64,000 nucleotides of DNA from Psilocybe azurescens. Its lineage: Eukaryota > Basidiomycota > Agaricomycetes > Agaricales > Agrocybaceae. Below are positions 13,043 to 25,463 of this stretch, in pieces. Numbering within the stretch: position 1 is the first letter of the stretch; every line of letters starts with the position of its first letter. The DNA lies in NCBI GenBank assembly GCA_023853785.1, contig JAJIRX010000677.1, positions 1 through 64,000 of the forward strand, written 5' to 3'. A model generated the notes under the pieces. That model ran no database searches. It saw only the letters and a list, made by a program, of their open reading frames with translations, and had not been told where the DNA came from. Made by a program: the position numbers and the translations under genes.

Positions 13043-14499
13043 ACACTATCTCTCAATTCGGAGATTTTCTTCGCCTGGTCCTCCATGGTTATATCAACAA
13101 CATTTTTCAAATTCAACAAAAGCTTCGCATCTCAACAGTTTGTCTTGGAACTATCTGGCCTGTTCTTATCGGTCGTCGCAAAAATATCATATTCACATCC
13201 GGAAGGCGTAATAATCAACATGATCCAATCGCAAATCTTCGTTCAATACACTCAGCATCAAGCCTCGTTCATATCCATACAGCCCACTGCACTCGGAATA
13301 TCTCATCCTCATTCTTTCTGGTCTTTCGCACATTGGTAATGGCCACTGCGTCTTTTAAAATTATGTTTTTGCAAGTATCGTCCATTTCCTCTAAATCCCT
13401 TCTTCGCCCTACCATTCATTCTCTATGCTTTTTTTGTACATCCCATTGTTATTCGCATTTTATCTTCCTCATAATCATCAAGCCCCACATTTGTATCATG
13501 ATCATCAATATCCTTTTTCTTTGCCTGCATGCCCACGCTCTGTTTCCCACCATCTTTCTCTCCTGATTCGTACATATTTCACGGACTCTTTGAGTGAGCT
13601 GCCACATCTGTTATCCCATCGCTTTCCAAGTTGTGTTTGCATTTAGCCTATACATTTCTAGCCTCACATTCATTTTGCATACGTAGCTTCGTCGTATTCA
13701 TTTGCATCACATTCAGAACCAAAAATATACAGTTTTTCGAATGAAACTTCGATAAGATACGAAAGAGATAGACATCAAGAGTGCACCTCGTGTCTTCGAG
13801 TCTTCTGTGTCCTTCTTAAACAACTGCAGACCACGTATCAGAGAGCAAATAAATAAAGATTCGGAACATCATTAAGATCCATAACCGCCTACACGCAAAC
13901 GCTTGATAGTGTACAGACTAAAAATAAAAATTCAAACAATTGACGTAGCTTATCCATGTCGTAATAACGACACCCCATAAATGTATAGTCGGATAGAAGA
14001 ATTCTACGTGAGCGGAACCCATGATGAAAATTCCGCCTAGTCTTCCCCGGATCATCGATATTTTGACGCGGACAATTGCTCACTAACAAAAATGTCGGAG
14101 TAAGGCGTCATTTGACAGAATGAAGGCGGGAATATGGATTGGGTGGAATGGGAGCCGGAACCGGAACCGGAACCGGGTTATCAAGTTCAGCGGGGTATCG
14201 CTGTTGGTGAACAAAACACGTTCAATGTTGAGAAAGGAAGAGGGTTTGTAAGGTTTCTTCTCACCGGTATTGTACTTTCGGCATGGCTCGAGCGACCTAG
14301 ATGAGAGGTCATTTTTATCCACCGGCCATCGGAAAGAAACGAATGCACCGAGTGCGCGGCGGCCTCTCTCTTCTTCCCTCTTTTTTTTTTTGGAACGGCT
14401 TGCCAGCGAAAGTACACGGTATGTACGTAGTGACGAACGGTGACGCACGGCCGGGTGAATTGAATTGGATGGCATGCATGACGATGGGTGAAGCTATTT
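13043..14499. other. Intergenic between PUF and LTO1 3-prime ends
   Basis: This is the downstream region of two convergent genes. It holds a T/C-rich stretch (13370-13560) and a short (CCGGAA)n tandem repeat at about 14154-14176. Open frames here, including a 220-codon one starting upstream at 12904 without sequence features, look like chance frames in T-rich DNA. Confidence 0.5.
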
Positions 14500-15638
14500 T
14501 CAAAAATCGAGATCCTGGTTGGTCACTGGTTTTTTTAAGCCTGCGTTGTCTATTTTCCAGACTGGGATCGCAGAGCCTGGGGCTACGCGCGGGGACAGAG
14601 TAGATCTGGGCCTCCACTGCTGCTGCCGCTGCTCAACTGTATGTGCATTTGCATTCCCTTGCTCTTCATCTGACATCTCGGCGTCCTCTGTGTCGTTATT
14701 TTTACTGTCGCCGTTTGATGAGGACGCGAGTTCGGAGGAGGAGCGCAGTCTCGGGCGGACGCCGAGCGAGGTGCAGAGCATTTTGTAGCGCGAGCGGATT
14801 TGGCGGAGCAGCTTTGATATGTCCATTTCGGAGGAGGCGTCTGCCGCAGAGGGGTTGACGCGTGGGAAGTGCGAGATGGATTCGAGAAGGTGTCTGATGT
14901 GTTGCGAAGCGCGACTGCGAGAAAGAAAGATAAAAAATCAGTCAACGGGTTCAGTAAGAATATGATTTTTGGGACATGATATTAGTGTTGCGCGAATTGG
15001 ACCTGGCTGACTGATTCATTGGGCAGATCTGCTGCGCCAACCGAAAATCGTGGTTTGCCTATGCAAAATAGCGCAAAATTGCTACTTCAGCCCACCATTT
15101 TCACGAATCTTGGTTGGTCAGCCCTGATCTCTTCCATCCGCTGATTAATATTCAGTCGTGCAGTTTTTTGCAACAAAATCTACAGTGCAAATTTGCAGAG
15201 GCAATGTTCACAGGTCCAATCCGCGCAAAAGATATCATCATCATCATGGAATGAATAAGACTTACTCATCCTCCTTCCCCTGCTTGTCCTGGATTGCGCG
15301 CAATGTCATCGCAAACCCTTCATAAAACCCTAGTTCTTCCCACATCTCGAATCCGTGTTGGCGGCCGAGCGCTCTGCCTTCGACGAGTCCGTGAATGCGG
15401 CCGTGGGCGAAGCCATCTTCGTATCCGGTTTCGTAGAAGCTGTATTTTTGTGTTTTTTGATATGTTTGGGAATGAGATAAGGGCATGGACGTGAATTTGG
15501 ACATGGGCATGGGTTCAAGATCGCGTGATTAGATATTCAATGAATGAACAAATGAGCGACTGTGAAGAAAACAACTGGATGAATGACTGCTGACGTTTGT
15601 TCTACGTGAACCAGAGATTCTAGATCAAAATCGGCCAT
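14500..15638 (-). CDS. LTO1: Lto1 (ORAOV1-like) adaptor for Fe-S protein assembly
   Basis: Lto1 works with Yae1 as an adaptor that brings the ABC protein Rli1/ABCE1 to the cytosolic iron-sulfur assembly machinery, supporting ribosome recycling. The gene reads cleanly as three exons, 15595-15638, 15266-15439 and 14500-14914, giving 210 aa; exon phases agree exactly. The N-terminus MADFDLESLVHVEQT runs across the first splice into FYETGYEDGFAHGRIHGLVE, the family's deca-GX3 repeat (Gly every fourth residue), then EELGFYEGFA. The C-terminal part is acidic and Ser-rich and poorly conserved. The start at 15638 is chosen because it joins directly to the conserved motif; the in-frame ATGs within intron 1 do not. 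It is divergent from the GON7-like gene, with 291 bp between the start codons. Confidence 0.9.
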
Positions 15639-15929
15639 GTCGTAAGTTGGTCGTAAGTGTTCAACTTCGTGGGTGCTTGAGAGAAAACTTTAAAAGAGTT
15701 TGAAGTATTCGGTGCCGTGTTGTTAGACTATCGGTAGCGAGGTCGAAGTGAATTTCCGAGGAGGAGGGAGGTTGAGAGGAGGAAAGTTTCTATTATCGTC
15801 GTCGAGAGAGTGACGATGGCAGAAATTAGAATCTTATCGACGTTGTTTGCAATTGTTGTTCTGTAGCTTTAGGCTAAAGACTGAAGTCATGAAAACCTCC
15901 CCAGGCCTTTGACAAACTCAACGTCCACA
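15639..15929. promoter_or_regulatory. Shared promoter region LTO1 / GON7-like
   Basis: 291 bp separate the two divergent start codons and must contain both promoters. No clear TATA box is visible. This is an inference from gene orientation. Confidence 0.6.
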
Positions 15930-16220
15930 ATGGCTCCTGCAGCGATCAAGATCACATATGATCTTAAACCACCACAAGGTGTCGAACACGGCGACAAGCC
16001 TACTCAAAAGACTCAAGAATTCCCAGTGAACGCGTCGGGCGACTCAAACAACACCGCGTTTTACACTGCTCTGAGGGCTTCTTTGGATAAGGCAAGAAAT
16101 GAGGTCGGGGATGAGATTACGGCGTGGAGAGATATTATCGGGAAGGCTGAGCTGAATAAGGAGCCGAAGAAAGGAGCTAGTGAAGAGGACGAGGATGATG
16201 ATGAAGAACTTCAGGCTTAG
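15930..16220 (+). CDS. GON7: EKC/KEOPS complex subunit Gon7-like
   Basis: Gon7 is a small, largely disordered subunit of the KEOPS complex, which makes the t6A modification of ANN-decoding tRNAs and influences telomeres and transcription. The intronless frame from the ATG at 15930 gives 96 aa. It has an N-terminal beta-prone segment (IKITYDL), then FYTALRASLDKARNEVGDEI followed by TAWRDIIGK, the pattern of fungal Gon7 proteins as I know them, and a very acidic tail (EEDEDDDEE). An upstream in-frame TTG at 15909 is not a plausible start. The family is poorly conserved in sequence, so the call rests on the helix motif, size and acidic tail. Confidence 0.6.
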   Translation: MAPAAIKITYDLKPPQGVEHGDKPTQKTQEFPVNASGDSNNTAFYTALRASLDKARNEVGDEITAWRDIIGKAELNKEPKKGASEEDEDDDEELQA

Positions 16221-16401
16221 TACAATCCAGCTGGCCATTGCATTTGGCATGTTGAACAGTTGCGCTGAGAGATCAGTGAGCGGGAGAGAAGAAAATGAGG
16301 TGGGTTAATGCACGCGTAACATACAGACAGAGTCGCTATTAACGGATCTGAAGGGTCCGGGCAGATGATGATTAAAATGCGTTTTAGTATTGTGGACAAG
16401 G

Positions 16402-17701
16402 TTACCGAGAGCATGACCCGTAGTGTATTAGGCTGTACCCCGCTTTTCCTTTTCCTCTAGGACGTTCACGAATGACCATCTTGTTACTATTCTTTGGTCC
16501 CTTGGGACCGGGTTTCCTCGTCCTTGTACCCTTCGTGCCCCAACCCCAAATAGAAACAGGATGCTTGTTGGACTTGGACTTTCCACGTCCACCACCGTGA
16601 GGATGGTCATTACTGAAAATCTTAGAGTCAGTGCAATATTAAGAGAGGAGATTGAAGATGAAAATCGTACGCGTTCATAGCCACACCGCGCACGGACGGT
16701 CTGATGCCCAACCAGCGCGCACGACCGGCTTTGCCCAGCACACGGTTCTTCCACAGGGGGTTGCTGACTTTTCCAATGGTCGCACAGCAATCACGCAGGA
16801 TCTTGCGCACTTCGCCGCTCTGAAGACGGACTTGGACGTATTTTGCGCCTTCTTCGTATGCGACGACCTGTCCGAAAGCTCCCGCAGAACGTACGAGGAT
16901 ACCCGGGCCAGTGGGGGAGAGGGAAATGGTGTTTATGACGGTGCCGGGGGGATGAGGTGCAGAGGAAGGACGTATCCTGGCTTGAGGATCATGGAGCGGA
17001 GGAGACCAAGGGCAAGGGAGTGATCAGACGCTTGGTCTACGGCCTCTGCTGCGGCCTCTGCTGCCTCTTCTTGCGACATCGACGCTCGCGACGACGCAGA
17101 CTTCTCGCTCTTTGTGAGAGATGCTACTCCGTGTGAGGCTAGGAAATTGGAGGGAATGCCTCGTCTGAAGCTGCGCACTTCGTCGCCAGCTCGTAAGCCC
17201 TCAGTGGCGATAATGTAGCTCCATTTTTGTCACCGACGGCTTTAGGGTTGCGGTTGTACAAAAGCGCGATATGCGCTGATCTGTTGGGGTCGTACTCGAT
17301 GCGGACGACGTCGTGGATGCCTGGTGCCTCGCGCTTGTAGTCGATGATTCGTATGCGCTGCCTGTGCCCTCCACCGCGATGCCTCACAGTGATATGGCCG
17401 TGTCCGTTCCTGCCACCTTTTTGCGTTTGGCGACAGTGAGCGAGCGCAGAGGCCGGCCTTCGTACAGATGTGGGTTGAGTGGGCGACGAAGATGTCGAAT
17501 ACCCGGCGACACGGGTTTGTACGTCTTGTACAGGTCTTTTGAGCGCGCCAACGCGGTTCCTATTTCCGAGGTTTTATTTTTCCAGATTTCGGTGACATAG
17601 GAGCGTTGTTGGGTGGCTATTGGTGTCGAGCGCACACACCTTGGGACGGCCAGACAAGTCCGAAACAGCGCAGAGGTGCTGCCTCGAACTGAGGACAACA
17701 T
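16402..17701 (-). CDS. RML2: Mitochondrial ribosomal protein uL2m (L2)
   Basis: This is a core protein of the mitochondrial large ribosomal subunit, near the peptidyl-transferase centre. The start at 17701 gives [20 protein letters not shown], a basic Ser/Arg-rich mitochondrial presequence. The conserved blocks follow in order: [68 protein letters not shown], and [15 protein letters not shown], the catalytic-core signature, which spans the only intron (16613-16670). The coding frame is broken three times by one missing base each, at homopolymers 17418-17422 (A), 17224-17228 (A) and 16946-16951 (C on the coding strand). Adding the three bases gives exactly 1245 nt, 414 aa plus stop. An Ala/Glu-rich insert (about 17025-17080) lies between conserved blocks. 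The last 12 or so residues after [10 protein letters not shown] are not family-typical and could reflect another small error. Confidence 0.92.
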
Positions 17702-19706
<2,005 letters not shown>

Positions 19707-21212
19707 TACTGGTAGCGCCACATATTTCACGTTGGTCATGCTTGTTTTCTTCCATTGTCAGTTTTCCTTAGGTATGTGTAAACCCGTACTCTCTTTCTTT
19801 CGCTCCCGTGTGCATTCTCTTCCCGAAGCTGACGTAGCCATGCAGATGTCCTTGTATTTTTGATAGCTTCTCTAGATCCCAACTATCCAGTTATTCTTCC
19901 AATCGTCCATCGAGAGTTTGTAACGTGTGCGTCTCGGCGACAAGCAAGAATCGCGGTTGAATCGCGGGTCAAGCTGTTACTTGGTTGAAGCATCTTTCAT
20001 CGCTTTTTTCATGTGTTGCATTGATGCGCTCCCAAAAATAGCATTTTGTATCCATTTTTATACAGCGCCGAATACCCAAGTACACGCCGTGCGCACCTGA
20101 AATGGCCAAGGACCCAAAAATACGCTATCGTCGACATTTCTTCTCTCTTGGAAGTAGCTGTTCAGAGGCGATCAGGTGCTCCCTACTAATCATTTCTTGT
20201 GCGGCGGGCCATAAGGCGTGTGTGATACGTCAAGTTCCTGTTCGAGAATACCTGTCGTCATGTTCTTCATTTATCTGGAACTAGGTAGTTCCGACAATGT
20301 TCCCGCGAAGTACGGGATGGGTATGCCGACCTTGCTCTTTCTTGGCCTTTCGTCAGTCGTGGGGGTGGGTGGGGTTCTTTTGTAAACATGGCGCCCTGCA
20401 GAGGCGTGTGTTTATTTCTGGCGCAGACTTTGACGGTCCCACCGTCAAGGAAAGCAGGAAGCAGCCCTAAGCCCACGGAGGTAGGAGGGCCTCAGGAACT
20501 CTAAGCAACCGCTGACCCCCGTCAACCACATGGGAGGGAGGAAACAGAGAACTTCATTACAGATCTTGCAGGTGATTCAGATGCGCTCTCGCCCTGGCTT
20601 ACTTACCTGGATCTTACGGTATGGACATGTACAATAGCCCTTGCCCGAACCGCTAATTCCGTTTTCTAAAATGTCTATGATAGATATATGTCCCATTCGG
20701 CATCGCGATACACTTTTAGATCCTTTCCGAAATGGACCTTGCTGGCAGTACGTACTCCCATCCGGTCCGCTTGGCACGCGCGTTTCCATATTCTCGTCCA
20801 TCGTAATTGGAGAGGGGGATTGTCAGGTCAGGGATGGGGCTTTTTTGTATATATACCCGGAGCTGCGCGTCTGTGAAGAAACCACTGCCCCCTGCCGTTT
20901 ACGACATTCCAAGTGTATAAAATCTCCACACTCCGCACCATAAAGCTAGCTATCTATCTCGATACACACACCACTCCCCTTCGCCCCATTACCACTCTGC
21001 ATACAGTGAGTGTGCGCGCTACGATCCACCTCAACATCTCACTGACTATCGACCTACTAGATGTTCTCATCAACCAAAGCCAAAGCACTCCACCCCACTG
21101 TACGCCGGTGTTCTATTCATTATAAGCGGCTGCGAATCTCACGCGATTTTAATTTTTTCCTTTCTCATAGTCGCGGTCGAACAAACACTCTTCATCAATA
21201 CACGATGGCAGA
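19707..21212. other. Intergenic; TATA box of the downstream 66-aa gene
   Basis: No gene is supported. A perfect 8-bp inverted repeat, TTGACGGT (20430-20437) and ACCGTCAA (20441-20448) with a 3-base loop, stands alone at about 20.4 kb. A TATA box (TATAAA, 20916-20921) and a second AT box at about 20847-20854 precede the small gene starting at 21213; C-rich transcript-leader-like sequence follows. Confidence 0.5.
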
Positions 21213-21590
21213 ATGAGCTTCAGCTCTGATTCCAGCACACTGGTACGTCGTCCTCTCAACCATGTCATCCCTGTTCCTCTGGTAGCGAGCAACACATACT
21301 GACGCTCGTATATTTGACAGCTAAATGTTGGCATCCCATCATACCCCACGAAACTCGCATCGTCTAAAAATGGACGCGTGACTGAGGTAGGCATTTTTCT
21401 TTGTACCCCACCTTCCTTATTCAGCATACGCTATGTGTAAAAACTCGGTGCTGACGGGAGGAATGCTTTCTGATCGGCCTTATAGGACGATATGCTTGAC
21501 CCAGAAGACCGCGCGTGGGGTCCACCACCGCCGATGAACTTCAAGTGGTCGCTGCCCAAGTTCTCTCGCAAGAGCTCGTCCAGATCATGA
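21213..21590 (+). CDS. Small three-exon gene, 66 aa, unknown function
   Basis: Three short exons join in phase with canonical splice sites: 21213-21242 (MSFSSDSSTL), 21321-21386 (LNVGIPSYPTKLASSKNGRV, then TE) and 21486-21590 (DDMLDPEDRAWGPPPPMNFK, then WSLPKFSRKSSSRS). Introns start GTACGT and GTAGGC and end ACAG and ATAG. None of the exons forms a frame long enough for routine ORF listing. The protein is Ser-rich and hydrophilic, with a Pro4 turn and a basic RKSSSRS tail that resembles a kinase target; no signal peptide or membrane segment. A TATA box lies about 295 bp upstream, so a longer leader or an upstream exon is possible. I recognise no family. Confidence 0.6.
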
Positions 21591-22173
21591 GGTGGTGGCT
21601 TTTGGCAGTAGACATATGCCAGGCCCAAGGGCCCGGCAGGGACTGAAAGGTGATCGCCCTCGTCAATGACTGCCCATCAATAGATTCTGACCACCCCTGC
21701 ATTATTTCGTGACTTATAGACACAGCAAGTTAATTCTGTGCCTTTGGACCCTATTCGCCCCACATCAAAGCTATTAATTTCACCATTTGCCTGCATTCCT
21801 GCATTCGAAAAAGATAAACCACTATGTCCGCTGTCATTTCAAAATATTCAAACGTCTGTCTGTCTCATTTCCAAGTCTTCCACTTCCCGAATTCCACTGC
21901 ATCGGCTTTAATTTCCTTCTGTTCGGCATTGGTTTTCTTTTCGAATTTCGAAATGCATGCATGGGCGTTGTACTATTTATTGTACCATACCGTAACTCAT
22001 TCTATAATCAGAGCGATAATAGAACGGGCAATTCCAAATTTATGTTTCCAGCCGTGGCCGATTTCAACATCTAAGCGCAGGTGTGATCGGGAGCCCGAAA
22101 GAATGGGCGTCCGCTGCCCGTAAACGCAGAGTACTGTTTGATAAGGAGCTAAGATCGGTGCCTTGGTAATGGG
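21591..22173. other. Intergenic between convergent genes
   Basis: About 580 bp, T/C-rich, with no supportable gene. It contains the 3-prime ends of the 66-aa gene and of the SCI1-like gene. Confidence 0.5.
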
Positions 22174-23477
22174 TCACCCGAATCTTTGTTTTGCCAGTTG
22201 TTGGAACATGTCCATTGTCGCCTGTGTGAAAAAGAAAAGAAAAAAAAGAAAACATTAGGAAATTGACGAGGCCAGCGGCATTTTTGACGAATAAGGCCCA
22301 CCTTTTCTTTTTCCTTATAAGCTGTTGACTTCTCACGCATGCCGTTGATCTTTTCCTCGTTCTTCTTTTCGTACCGTTTTTGGACATATCTCTTCTTGCT
22401 AATCTAGAACAAAATGTGTCAGCCAAAGGGAAGAAGATTCAAGCGAAAAGAGTGCAAAAAGAGTGCAAGTAAATGCACTTACTGTTCTCTGAAACTATCT
22501 CCACCCCCATTAGGGTGGATTCGTCAAGTTCGAGTCCTTCGTCTCCCTTTTCCCGGAAAGCGCGGTCTCCTTCACGTCTCAGTTTCTTCTTTTCCATCAT
22601 GCCCTCTCTTCCAACAGGCTTCGGGCCGACCATTTCTTCCATCCTTTCTTTAGCATCCAGTTTCTCCCGCTTGCGTTTGTAAGCTCGTTCTTCATCGCGC
22701 TGTTCTTTAGTTAACTCTTGCGCGAGCGTGAGATCTGAGGCTGATGGCATTGCCGGCCCTAGAACTCGGCCAGAGCCACTGGGAAGTGAGCTTCGCTCTG
22801 CGGTTTCGTCATATGCCGTGGACCTTGAGCTGGAACCTCTGCCGTACGTCGCTGCCCCCACTTCTGCACGTGCGACGCGGAGAGCCTCTTCATCCGCACG
22901 GCTCTTGGAGGCAAAAGACCATTTGTATGACGTATTGGATGTCGCTGGTATGGATCCTGGGGCTATACCGTCGTAGTATGAGTCTATGGACGACGTCAGT
23001 TAATATGGATGGTGTCATGAATTGAAGGTGTTGTAATTACGGGGCAGTTTCCCTCTGTTCCAAGCCTAAATTATCGAGTGGTCCGTTAATTATCGAGTAG
23101 TGTATTCTGTGAGTTTCAGAGAATGCGCGTCATACGCAGTCAAATGCTGTACCTTGACGAATTTACGAAAATAACTGGTTTACAATTAGATTCAAACATA
23201 TGAATTTCATAAACCCCACACCTTCTAGCCCTTTCGCCGGACAAGCTATCAAAATACTACAGAACAAGAACATGAGTACTTTCAGTACGCCATTGAGATT
23301 CATCCGTACTCTCACCTTTCCTTTATCATCTTTTAACCAAAGCCTGAATTCATCGTTCTTTTGGAAATAATCAGACTCGCTAATTGGAGACACGCCATTT
23401 GGCAGGTCAACTCGTCTCTCAGGTGACTCTGAGCGGTTTCTGGAGCGTGAACGCGAACGCGAACGACGAGAAGGCAT
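22174..23477 (-). CDS. SCI1-like nuclear RS-rich protein
   Basis: Related to plant STYLE CELL-CYCLE INHIBITOR 1 and its fungal and animal relatives, small nuclear proteins linked to cell-cycle control and RNA processing; the role in fungi is not established. Seven exons: 23316-23477, 23222-23256, 23153-23174, 23041-23065, 22483-22983, 22302-22398 and 22174-22221. The N-terminus MPSRRSRSRSRSRNRSESPE is an RS domain. The conserved block is ISESDYFQKNDEFRLWLKDD, then YFRKFVKAWNRGKLPHSYYD with GI. A charged coiled-coil-like region (KEQRDEERAYKRKREKLDAK) follows, and the end is ATMDMFQQLAKQRFG. One base is missing in the run at 22504-22508 (G on the coding strand); adding it gives 891 nt, 296 aa, and restores the motif LMGGGDSFRE. 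Exons of 22, 25 and 35 nt make this gene hard to call automatically. Confidence 0.82.
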
Positions 23478-24161
23478 GGTATACTGGGAATAATGGGTGT
23501 TAAGTGGATTGTGGTCGTGCTTCAAGCACTAAGCGCTAAGCTTCAAGGACGCTTGACTCGAACAGTGCCAGGCCTGTATTGACAGTTGTTGATCAACGTC
23601 ATTAGGCCTTACTCAGAAGTTTCCCAGAGTCAGCCCAGCTCTTCAAACCACTACCACAATTAACATTTCAGAATCCAATCTTGACCTTTTGAAACTCTTG
23701 CGAGCTCATTGCGCGATGTTATCTCTATCAAATGCCGTTGGGATATCAAGGTAATATTTCCGGTATTTAGCTATATTTACTGATGCCTTCCGGCCGTCAT
23801 CGGATGTGGGGAATGAGCTGATGCACGTGTGTCCGCTCAATTTTTTTTTGCTTATCTCTGCGCTGTAACTTTTTCTTTTGCTTTCAGATACCTCATCTTG
23901 TCTATTACCTTCACGATGCCTGTTCTTGTGCTATAAGGCTTGGGTACCGAAAGACCCTTGCCTCAACTCTCCGCCATAGACCACTAGAAATATAGAAGGA
24001 TTTCAAGATCCCCAACTCAACCTATAGAACATACCCATTTCTCGACAATCTAGAGACCTGCGTCAAGACTCAAGATTTAGAACATAGAACACCGAAACAC
24101 TAGCATATTTTACACCTTCTACTTGGAATAATTATTTTTAACGACCAAGCGAGGACCAAGG
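23478..24161. promoter_or_regulatory. Divergent promoter region SCI1-like / methyltransferase
   Basis: 684 bp separate the two divergent start codons. A T8 tract near 23840 and CT-rich sequence at 23860-23890 are the only notable features. Nothing here is coding that I can support. Confidence 0.5.
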
Positions 24162-25463
24162 ATGTTTCCAATAATTGCCCCCGTCGCACCGTCACTATCG
24201 CTGCCTCCTCTTGGACGACTCGACGCGCACTCAACGGAACGTATATCTTTGGCATTGCAGAACTTGCGATTACTGTACTTTCCATCCACTCTGTCAGCAG
24301 TCGTACTCAGTCCACCGGAATTGACGATTCCAAAACGGAACATCAAGCATTCTATCCATGATGTCTCTGTGCCGGATTCCGGCTATGCATCAGCTGAGGA
24401 AGATGAGGAAGACTTTGATCCCCCACCGCCGAAGTTTGGGGCTCTAACGAAGACACCAACACCGACAACAACGATTTGGACATCTTGCGCGCTGATCCAC
24501 TCCGAACGTGCATTCGCCATCAAATGGGTGACAGGATTTGTTACACGCTCAGATAGCTGGATATCTGCATCTGAATCGGACTTAGAGGCTGAAGAGCGAA
24601 CTGAAGCTCTTGACGACGCTACCTCCATTCTTTCTGCGTTTATTGGGAGCGAAGATGACAATGATGTCGCTCTGACTCGCATTTTCACCTTTCCTGTGGC
24701 ATCTAATTATATTGCCGGACGTGGATCAATACCCGAGCAGATTAACGTCGAGTTGAACGATGCCCCGCTTTCCAAAGAAGACCATACGTCCGTGGGGCTG
24801 CAGAGCTGGGGTAGCTCGATCATTTTAGCGGACCGGTTCTGTTTACAGCCCTCTTTCTTTTCACTAGTACCGCCAAGTGGCGACGAAACCCTTCGCATCC
24901 TCGAATTAGGTGCTGGGACAGGAATGCTTAGCATTGCAGCGTCGAAGATCCTTCATCCTTCACCAGCTGTCGAAATCGTCGCAACTGATTATCATCCGGA
25001 TGTCCTCCAGAACCTTGCTAAGAATATCGCTACCAACTTCCCGATATCGTCGACTTTGAATCCTCCTATCACCGTGGAAGCGCTGGATTGGGAGGCCCCA
25101 AATTATGATGCACCGTTCGACAAGCCGTTTGATATCATACTGGCTGCGGATGTCGTATACCACCCTTGTCATGCGCAGTGGATCAAAAGATGTGTCGAGC
25201 AGCTTCTTGCGCGCCCCAATCCAACTACACGGCGCGCAGGGGGCATATTTTGGCTTATCATCCCCGTCCGGACGACTGGTAGACATGAGGGCATGGACAC
25301 GACTATTGAGCGTCTTTTTGCAGATGCTACTGCATCGCAGACGTCCGAAGTCGCTGTAGAGTTGACATTGGCTGTTCTACATCGTGAAGAGGTTGGCAGG
25401 CAGGGCAGCGTCGGCAGGGCCGATGAGGGTGCTTACAAGTTGTTTAAAATAGGTTGGGTATAA
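24162..25463 (+). CDS. Methyltransferase_16-type (METTL21/EFM family) protein methyltransferase
   Basis: A seven-beta-strand SAM-dependent methyltransferase of the family that methylates lysines in translation factors, chaperones and similar proteins; the substrate cannot be told from sequence. Intronless, 433 aa, and intact. The SAM-binding motif I is LRILELGAGTGMLSIAASKI at about residues 245-265. Motif post-I is IVATDYHPDVLQNLAKNI, and motif II is DIILAADVVYHPCHAQW, with the DxxxxD pattern typical of the family. LQSWGSSIILADRF, preceding motif I, is the family's characteristic W-x-S/A-x-x-LA segment. The first 150 residues are variable, with an acidic patch (SAEEDEEDFDPPPPK). It stands out as intronless among intron-rich neighbours. 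Confidence 0.88.
   Translation: MFPIIAPVAPSLSLPPLGRLDAHSTERISLALQNLRLLYFPSTLSAVVLSPPELTIPKRNIKHSIHDVSVPDSGYASAEEDEEDFDPPPPKFGALTKTPTPTTTIWTSCALIHSERAFAIKWVTGFVTRSDSWISASESDLEAEERTEALDDATSILSAFIGSEDDNDVALTRIFTFPVASNYIAGRGSIPEQINVELNDAPLSKEDHTSVGLQSWGSSIILADRFCLQPSFFSLVPPSGDETLRILELGAGTGMLSIAASKILHPSPAVEIVATDYHPDVLQNLAKNIATNFPISSTLNPPITVEALDWEAPNYDAPFDKPFDIILAADVVYHPCHAQWIKRCVEQLLARPNPTTRRAGGIFWLIIPVRTTGRHEGMDTTIERLFADATASQTSEVAVELTLAVLHREEVGRQGSVGRADEGAYKLFKIGWV

Noticed and set aside
12904..13566. 220-codon plus-strand open frame after the PUF gene
   Set aside because: It overlaps the PUF C-terminal exons in another frame, lies in T-rich DNA and shows no domain.
15909..15929. Upstream start for the GON7-like gene
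   Set aside because: The in-frame codon at 15909 is TTG; the ATG at 15930 is the credible start.
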